Origin: an uncultured Dorea sp.
GTDB taxonomy: Bacteria; Bacillota; Clostridia; Lachnospirales; Lachnospiraceae
Direction: 5' to 3'
Assembly (NCBI GenBank): GCA_910588745.1
Contig: CAJURK010000069.1
Location: 1 to 10,250, forward strand
DNA length: 10,250 nucleotides
Under the pieces are notes generated by a model, which was not told the origin of the DNA, did not search any database, and worked only from the letters and a program-made list of their open reading frames with translations. A program made the position numbers and the translations under genes. This document shows, one piece after another, positions 6,684-10,250 of the stretch (position 1 is its first letter; every line of letters begins with the position of its first letter).

Positions 6684-8363
6684 ATGTTAAAAAAGTTGAA
6701 AATCAGAAGTAAATTACTGGTGTCCTTCGGAGTTGTATTATTGTTGACAGTACTTATATCGGTTTATTCGATACTGCAGCTTCAGAAGGCAAATAGCAAC
6801 CTGAAAAATTTTATTGACGGCGTAGTGGCTGCAGATGATGCTGTAAAAGATTGCCGGATCAATACATTTATGGCGGCGAAAGACGTGCGCGATATGGTAA
6901 TTACCGGAAGTACGGACGCACAGACAAAGCAGGATATTGAAAATAATATTGCAACTATTTATGAAGATCTTGAGATAATTCAGAAGTTGGATGTTTTGGA
7001 TGGTGAAAAGGTTACAGAGCTTTCTAATGCGCTGGAAAGCTGGTTTACGATCGCAGAAGATATTATTGGGGATCTGGATAGACATGATCAGGCTAGCGCG
7101 GGAGGTAAGATTATATCGAATTGCGAACCTGCGCTGGAACGTGTAATCGAGACTATTAACACGCTGATCGAGGAATCCGTAGCTATTCGTGAGACAACCG
7201 CGCAGGAGAGCGTTTCCATAACCGAGCAGAGTATGATTATCCTTTTAGCGATTGCAGCGGTTGCTATTATATTTGCAATGATTATCTGTGCAAGAGTAAC
7301 CAGAACAATTGTTAGGCCGGTACAAGAAATTGAGACTGCAATGGAGGGACTTGCAAGCGGTAATATGAAGCAGCAGCTTGAATATGAGTCAGCCGATGAA
7401 TTTGGGGCGTTGGTTGACAGCGTGCAGACAACTTGCCACGGACTTGAGGACGTGGTGCAGGATCTCTCTAAACTGCTGAATGATATGGCGGCCGGTAATT
7501 TCAATCTTTACGCAAAAGAAGAAGTCTATATTGGAGATTTCAGACCGCTGCTTGAATCTATCCGTCATATGAACCGCAATTTGAGCGATACCATGAGACA
7601 GATTAACGATGCTTCCGATCAAGTTGCGAGCGGAGCGGATCAGGTGTCATCCGGCGCGCAGGCATTATCACAGGGCGCTACCGAGCAGGCAAGTTCTGTA
7701 GAGGAGCTGGCGGCTACTGTAAATGAGATTTCAAGAGAGGTAACGACTACTGCTAGCAACGCAAAAGAAGCAAGCAGCAAGGTAGAGGAGGCTCAGGAGA
7801 AGTTAACGGTATCCAATGAGCAGATGCAGGATATGATCGTAGCGATGGAAGATATCAGCCAGAAGTCAGGCGATATCGGCAAGATTATTAAGACGATCGA
7901 GGACATTGCATTCCAGACCAATATACTCGCTCTGAATGCAGCGGTAGAAGCAGCCCGCGCAGGCGAGGCCGGTAAAGGATTTGCTGTCGTAGCTGACGAG
8001 GTACGTAATCTGGCGTCAAAGAGTGCGGAAGCGGCAAGCAATACAACCATTCTTATTGAAGGCACAATTCAGGCGGTTGAGAATGGAACAGAGATCGTAG
8101 GCAGGACGGCAGAGGCAATTCAGGCTACAGTGGAAAGTACAAAGAGCGCTGTTACATACGTAGATGAGATTACTACTGCGGCAGACAGGCAGGCAGAAGA
8201 GATATCACAGGTAACGACCGGGATGGATCAGATTTCCAGCGTCGTACAGACAAACTCTGCTACGGCGGAAGAAAGCGCTGCTGCAAGCGAAGAGTTGTCA
8301 AGCCAGGCTCAGCTTTTGAAATCTCTGGTTGCACGCTTTAAATTAAGGGATAAGAATAGATAA
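6684..8363 (+). CDS. Methyl-accepting chemotaxis protein
   Basis: A 559-aa transmembrane chemoreceptor that senses a ligand outside or in the membrane and controls CheA kinase through CheW. Layout: TM1 at about residues 11-32; a helical periplasm-side sensor of the 4HB_MCP type at about 33-183; TM2 at about 184-203; a HAMP domain at about 204-257; a second HAMP-like unit at about 258-308 (MAAGNF...IGDFRPLLESI); and the signalling domain to the end. The conserved hairpin tip IEDIAFQTNILALNAAVEAARAGEAGKGFAVVADEVRNLA spans 405-444, and Glu/Gln-rich methylation helices (around 330-345 and 525-540) are visible. There is no C-terminal CheR-tethering pentapeptide. AAGGAG lies 6 nt upstream of the ATG and directly after the preceding stop, showing co-transcription. 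The ligand cannot be inferred. Confidence 0.95.
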   Translation: MLKKLKIRSKLLVSFGVVLLLTVLISVYSILQLQKANSNLKNFIDGVVAADDAVKDCRINTFMAAKDVRDMVITGSTDAQTKQDIENNIATIYEDLEIIQKLDVLDGEKVTELSNALESWFTIAEDIIGDLDRHDQASAGGKIISNCEPALERVIETINTLIEESVAIRETTAQESVSITEQSMIILLAIAAVAIIFAMIICARVTRTIVRPVQEIETAMEGLASGNMKQQLEYESADEFGALVDSVQTTCHGLEDVVQDLSKLLNDMAAGNFNLYAKEEVYIGDFRPLLESIRHMNRNLSDTMRQINDASDQVASGADQVSSGAQALSQGATEQASSVEELAATVNEISREVTTTASNAKEASSKVEEAQEKLTVSNEQMQDMIVAMEDISQKSGDIGKIIKTIEDIAFQTNILALNAAVEAARAGEAGKGFAVVADEVRNLASKSAEAASNTTILIEGTIQAVENGTEIVGRTAEAIQATVESTKSAVTYVDEITTAADRQAEEISQVTTGMDQISSVVQTNSATAEESAAASEELSSQAQLLKSLVARFKLRDKNR

Positions 8364-8373
8364 GAGAAGGTCT

Positions 8374-8400
8374 TAATATTTGAATCCGAGATGTCGATAT
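8374..8400 (+). promoter_or_regulatory. Sigma-28-like promoter for the second FliD-like gene
   Basis: TAAT at 8374-8377, a 15-nt spacer, and GTCGATAT at 8393-8400 match the flagellar sigma-28 consensus TAAA-N15-GCCGATAT with one mismatch in each element. Transcription would start near 8407, giving a leader of about 40 nt with the AAGGAGG ribosome site at 8433-8439. The spacing is correct, unlike that of the other CCGATA elements in the window, and the gene encodes a flagellar-type protein, as expected for sigma-28 control. Confidence 0.45.
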
Positions 8401-8446
8401 TATATATGTAGAAGATAAATAGAACTACGAGAAAGGAGGGAAAGAC

Positions 8447-9745
8447 ATGGCAATCAATGGAGTAAATTCCCGTATGGGATATTATAACTACCAGTCATCG
8501 ATTAATAATTTTCGCCTGTCGCAGGCACTTTCAAAAAATCAGCGGTTTATGGAGGCGGTTTCTCCGGTGTCCAGAGTGTCAAACTCGTACCGGAATACAT
8601 CGCTTACATCCAGTATGGCATTTATAAAGAATTACAGTAACAGCATGTCTGATATGATGAGTTCGGCAAATGCGCTTAGGAGCGTCAACCAGAGCGGAGT
8701 TATGAACGATTTGGTTGTCAGCAGTTCGGATTCTTCTGTTGCGACAGCTACAGAAAAGCTTCCGGTTAGAAACGCACAGCAGATAGACGTGGACGTCAAA
8801 CAGCTTGCTGCTGCTCAAGTGAATGTAAGCGAAGGCGTTAAGGCTTCGGAGAAGGCGCAGTCGGACATGGACTTTACAGTAGGCAACGCTTTAAATTCTG
8901 TAAATGTTAAAGTGAGCGCGGCTAATGCAGATGGGACAGCTAAGACGAATGCACAGATGCTTAAAGAAGCTGCAGATCAGATTAACAGCGGGTCATCGAA
9001 TGTGAAGGCCAGCGTGGTGCAGAAGGACGGCGTTGCGTCGCTGCAGTTGGAAGGCAAGTATACTGGCGCTGCGAATTCATTTGAGGTAAGCGGAAATCTT
9101 GGAGCGGCAGCCGGAGCTGAGGCAGTGAAGACAGAAGCGGCGAATTCTAAATATTCTATCACAACAGGCGGAAAGACGACGCAGCATGAATCTTACAGCA
9201 ATGATGTTTATGCAGATTCTTATCGAATCGGCATAGAATTAAAAGGTGTGGGAAAAGCATCCATCAAAGCTGATGTAGATTCAGATAAGATTGCGAGCGC
9301 ATTAAGCGACCTTGTAGGTTCTTATAATTCATCGTTGAAGCTTCTTAACGATAATTATGACAGAGGAACCGGTGTGGACAGACAGCTTCGTAATCTAGTT
9401 GCAGGTTTAGGCTCTGAAGAGTCTTTGAAGCAGCTTGGAATTACAGTGAACAAAGATGCAACCCTGAAGTTCGACAAGGATGTATTTGCAAAGAACATGA
9501 AGGATAATCCGTCTCTGACAAAGAGCCTGATCTCTGGACCAGGAGGAATCGCGGATAGAGCCTTTAATAAGGGAAGCAGCGGAATGAATGTGCAGTCCAG
9601 CTCTCTGATCAACGGAGACCTGATGGGCGCGCAGGCGGATTCAATTACAAATCCGATGAATGCATTTGGTTCTTATTCAAGAAGCGGCGCTTATGCGATG
9701 AATAATTATGCGGCAGTTGGAATGATGCTGAATTATTTAGTGTAA
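8447..9745 (+). CDS. Divergent FliD-like flagellar protein
   Basis: This 432-aa protein shares two FliD signatures. The first is the segment VVSSSDSSVATATEK...QIDVDVKQLAAAQ (about 90-124), equivalent to the GTYSI.V.QLA region of cap proteins. The second is a FliD_C-type core at about 277-372, DSDKIASALSDLVGSYNSSL, then LKQLGITVNKDATLKFDKDVF, then a GGIADRAF end. It lacks a FliD N-terminal GLASGMD motif. Instead it has a Ser/Asn/Met-rich N-terminal 85 residues. It also lacks the C-terminal coiled coil that inserts into the filament, ending in a Gly/Tyr/Asn-rich tail (about 405-432) with a hydrophobic GMMLNYLV. There is no signal peptide, consistent with export by the flagellar route. AAGGAGG lies 7 nt before the ATG. 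FliD relationship is likely; cap function is doubtful. Alternatives are an accessory filament or hook-associated protein, or a capping variant. Confidence 0.72.
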   Translation: MAINGVNSRMGYYNYQSSINNFRLSQALSKNQRFMEAVSPVSRVSNSYRNTSLTSSMAFIKNYSNSMSDMMSSANALRSVNQSGVMNDLVVSSSDSSVATATEKLPVRNAQQIDVDVKQLAAAQVNVSEGVKASEKAQSDMDFTVGNALNSVNVKVSAANADGTAKTNAQMLKEAADQINSGSSNVKASVVQKDGVASLQLEGKYTGAANSFEVSGNLGAAAGAEAVKTEAANSKYSITTGGKTTQHESYSNDVYADSYRIGIELKGVGKASIKADVDSDKIASALSDLVGSYNSSLKLLNDNYDRGTGVDRQLRNLVAGLGSEESLKQLGITVNKDATLKFDKDVFAKNMKDNPSLTKSLISGPGGIADRAFNKGSSGMNVQSSSLINGDLMGAQADSITNPMNAFGSYSRSGAYAMNNYAAVGMMLNYLV

Positions 9746-9761
9746 GCTGATGGTAGTTTAT

Positions 9762-9801
9762 AACAGGAGAGTTATTCTGTGCAGGATAACTCTCCTGTTT
9801 T
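9762..9801 (+). terminator. Rho-independent terminator
   Basis: A perfect 14-bp inverted repeat pairs 9762-9775 with 9786-9799 around a 10-nt loop, part of which can extend the stem. A short run of T (9798-9801) follows. It starts 17 nt after the stop codon of the second FliD-like gene and closes the co-directional gene run. Confidence 0.88.
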
Positions 9802-9849
9802 CAATAAGCGTTTTATATTATAAAAAGAATAAACAATAACCGTTTACTG

Positions 9850-10134
9850 TTGCGCTTTGCTGTTGGTTACAGTGGCGACTGGAATCCCAGTTGCAATTTA
9901 GTTTGGGAATGGGCAGTAGAAACGATGCATTGGTTATTAGATGTCCATTGCGGAGAAGATTATTGCCGCATTGAGAACAGAACAATCCAGCAGAATTTAA
10001 AGCTGCTCCGTAAATTCTCCATCAGCCTGCTGAAGCAGTACAAGGTAAGAATTTCATCAAAAAGAGCGATGTTTAAAATAATGCTGGATTGCTTGCTTGA
10101 GTCTTCTAAGATTTGTGAGGTTTTGGAAAATTGA
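9850..10134 (+). pseudogene. 3' remnant of an ISAs1-family transposase gene
   Basis: About 77 codons from about 9904 to the TGA at 10132-10134 match the C-terminal end of ISAs1-type DDE transposases. The region WEWAVETMHWLLDVHCGEDY corresponds to the family's R-HW-IEN-LHW-LDV-ED pattern with the catalytic glutamate in the VE position. NLKLLRKFSISLLK and a final KRAMFKIMLDCLLES follow. Intact transposases of this type are about 350-400 aa, so most of the gene, including both catalytic aspartates, is absent. The 18 or so residues that precede the match in frame, from a TTG at 9850, do not look like the family. There is no ribosome site, and I saw no terminal inverted repeats. It is a decayed insertion-sequence fragment without activity. 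Confidence 0.75.
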
Positions 10135-10160
10135 TTTCCGTGAATTAAAGTAAAAAGGGA

Positions 10161-10189
10161 TTGACAAGAGATGGCGAGTCTAGTATAAT
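10161..10189 (+). promoter_or_regulatory. Consensus sigma-A promoter of tRNA-Ser
   Basis: TTGACA (10161-10166) and TATAAT (10184-10189) are both perfect consensus hexamers, separated by the ideal 17 nt. The expected start is at about 10196-10197, only two or three bases before the mature tRNA 5' end, so the leader to be removed by RNase P is very short. Confidence 0.9.
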
Positions 10190-10198
10190 AACTGCGTT

Positions 10199-10250
10199 GG
10201 AGAAATACTCAAGAGGCTGAAGAGGCGCCCCTGCTAAGGGTGTAGGTCGG
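10199..10250 (+). tRNA. tRNA-Ser(GCU), 5' part, cut by the window end
   Basis: The sequence starts with the acceptor strand GGAGAAA (10199-10205). A D-arm follows with CTC pairing to GAG and the conserved AGAGGCTGA loop. Next comes an anticodon arm in which CGCCC pairs with GGGTG around the loop CTGCTAA. The anticodon GCT at 10233-10235 reads AGC/AGU serine codons. The start of the long variable arm typical of tRNA-Ser (GGTCGG) is visible before the window ends, so the T-arm and 3' acceptor strand are not seen. Confidence 0.93.

Noticed and set aside
7088..7504. Minus-strand ORF of 138 codons inside the chemoreceptor gene
   Set aside because: It is antisense to a well-supported coding region; its Ser/Ile/Ala-rich composition follows from the opposite strand.
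1..10250. CRISPR array, toxin-antitoxin pair or phage-defence system
   Set aside because: No regularly spaced direct repeats and no gene of these classes were seen on either strand.

Overview
The window looks like a chromosomal segment of a motile, low-to-mid-GC Firmicute, most likely a clostridial Lachnospiraceae-type organism. The reasons are strong AGGAGG-type ribosome sites on every gene, the Firmicute style of the FliD, FliS and chemoreceptor proteins, sigma-28-like GCCGATAA elements, an ISAs1-type transposase remnant and a tRNA-Ser with a consensus sigma-A promoter. The family assignment is inference; no 16S rRNA or other marker gene is present.

Layout: (1) 1-3438 is a flagellar filament-assembly operon: a leader with candidate promoters, a very large fliD (filament cap, 817 aa), fliS (flagellin chaperone) and a small FliT/FlgN-like coiled-coil chaperone. 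(2) 3439-3697 is a gene-poor gap with a 14-codon ORF behind a strong ribosome site and a 13-bp hairpin that can terminate transcription from both sides. (3) 3698-4399, minus strand, encodes an exported or membrane-anchored C39-type cysteine peptidase. (4) 4400-4620 is the divergent intergenic region, holding an inverted repeat (TTATCGG-N11-CCGATAA), a further TTATCGGA copy and a consensus Spo0A box. (5) 4621-9745 is a co-directional run: an FtsE-like ABC ATPase with no FtsX beside it, a nucleotidyltransferase-fold protein that has lost its catalytic motif, a methyl-accepting chemoreceptor, and a second, divergent FliD-like protein, closed by a 14-bp terminator hairpin at 9762-9801. (6) 9802-10250 holds the 3' remnant of an ISAs1-family transposase gene and the first 52 bases of tRNA-Ser(GCU) behind a consensus promoter.

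How the genes fit together: FliD, FliS and the FliT/FlgN-like protein are expected to work together to export and cap the flagellar filament, while the chemoreceptor feeds the CheA/CheW pathway that steers it. The second FliD-like protein is the least expected component. It keeps the conserved core signatures of the cap protein but lacks the N-terminal GLASGMD-type motif and the C-terminal coiled coil. Together with the orphan ATPase and the inactive-looking nucleotidyltransferase it forms a motility-associated accessory block whose role cannot be read from sequence alone. I found no CRISPR array, riboswitch, intact mobile element or classical defence system.
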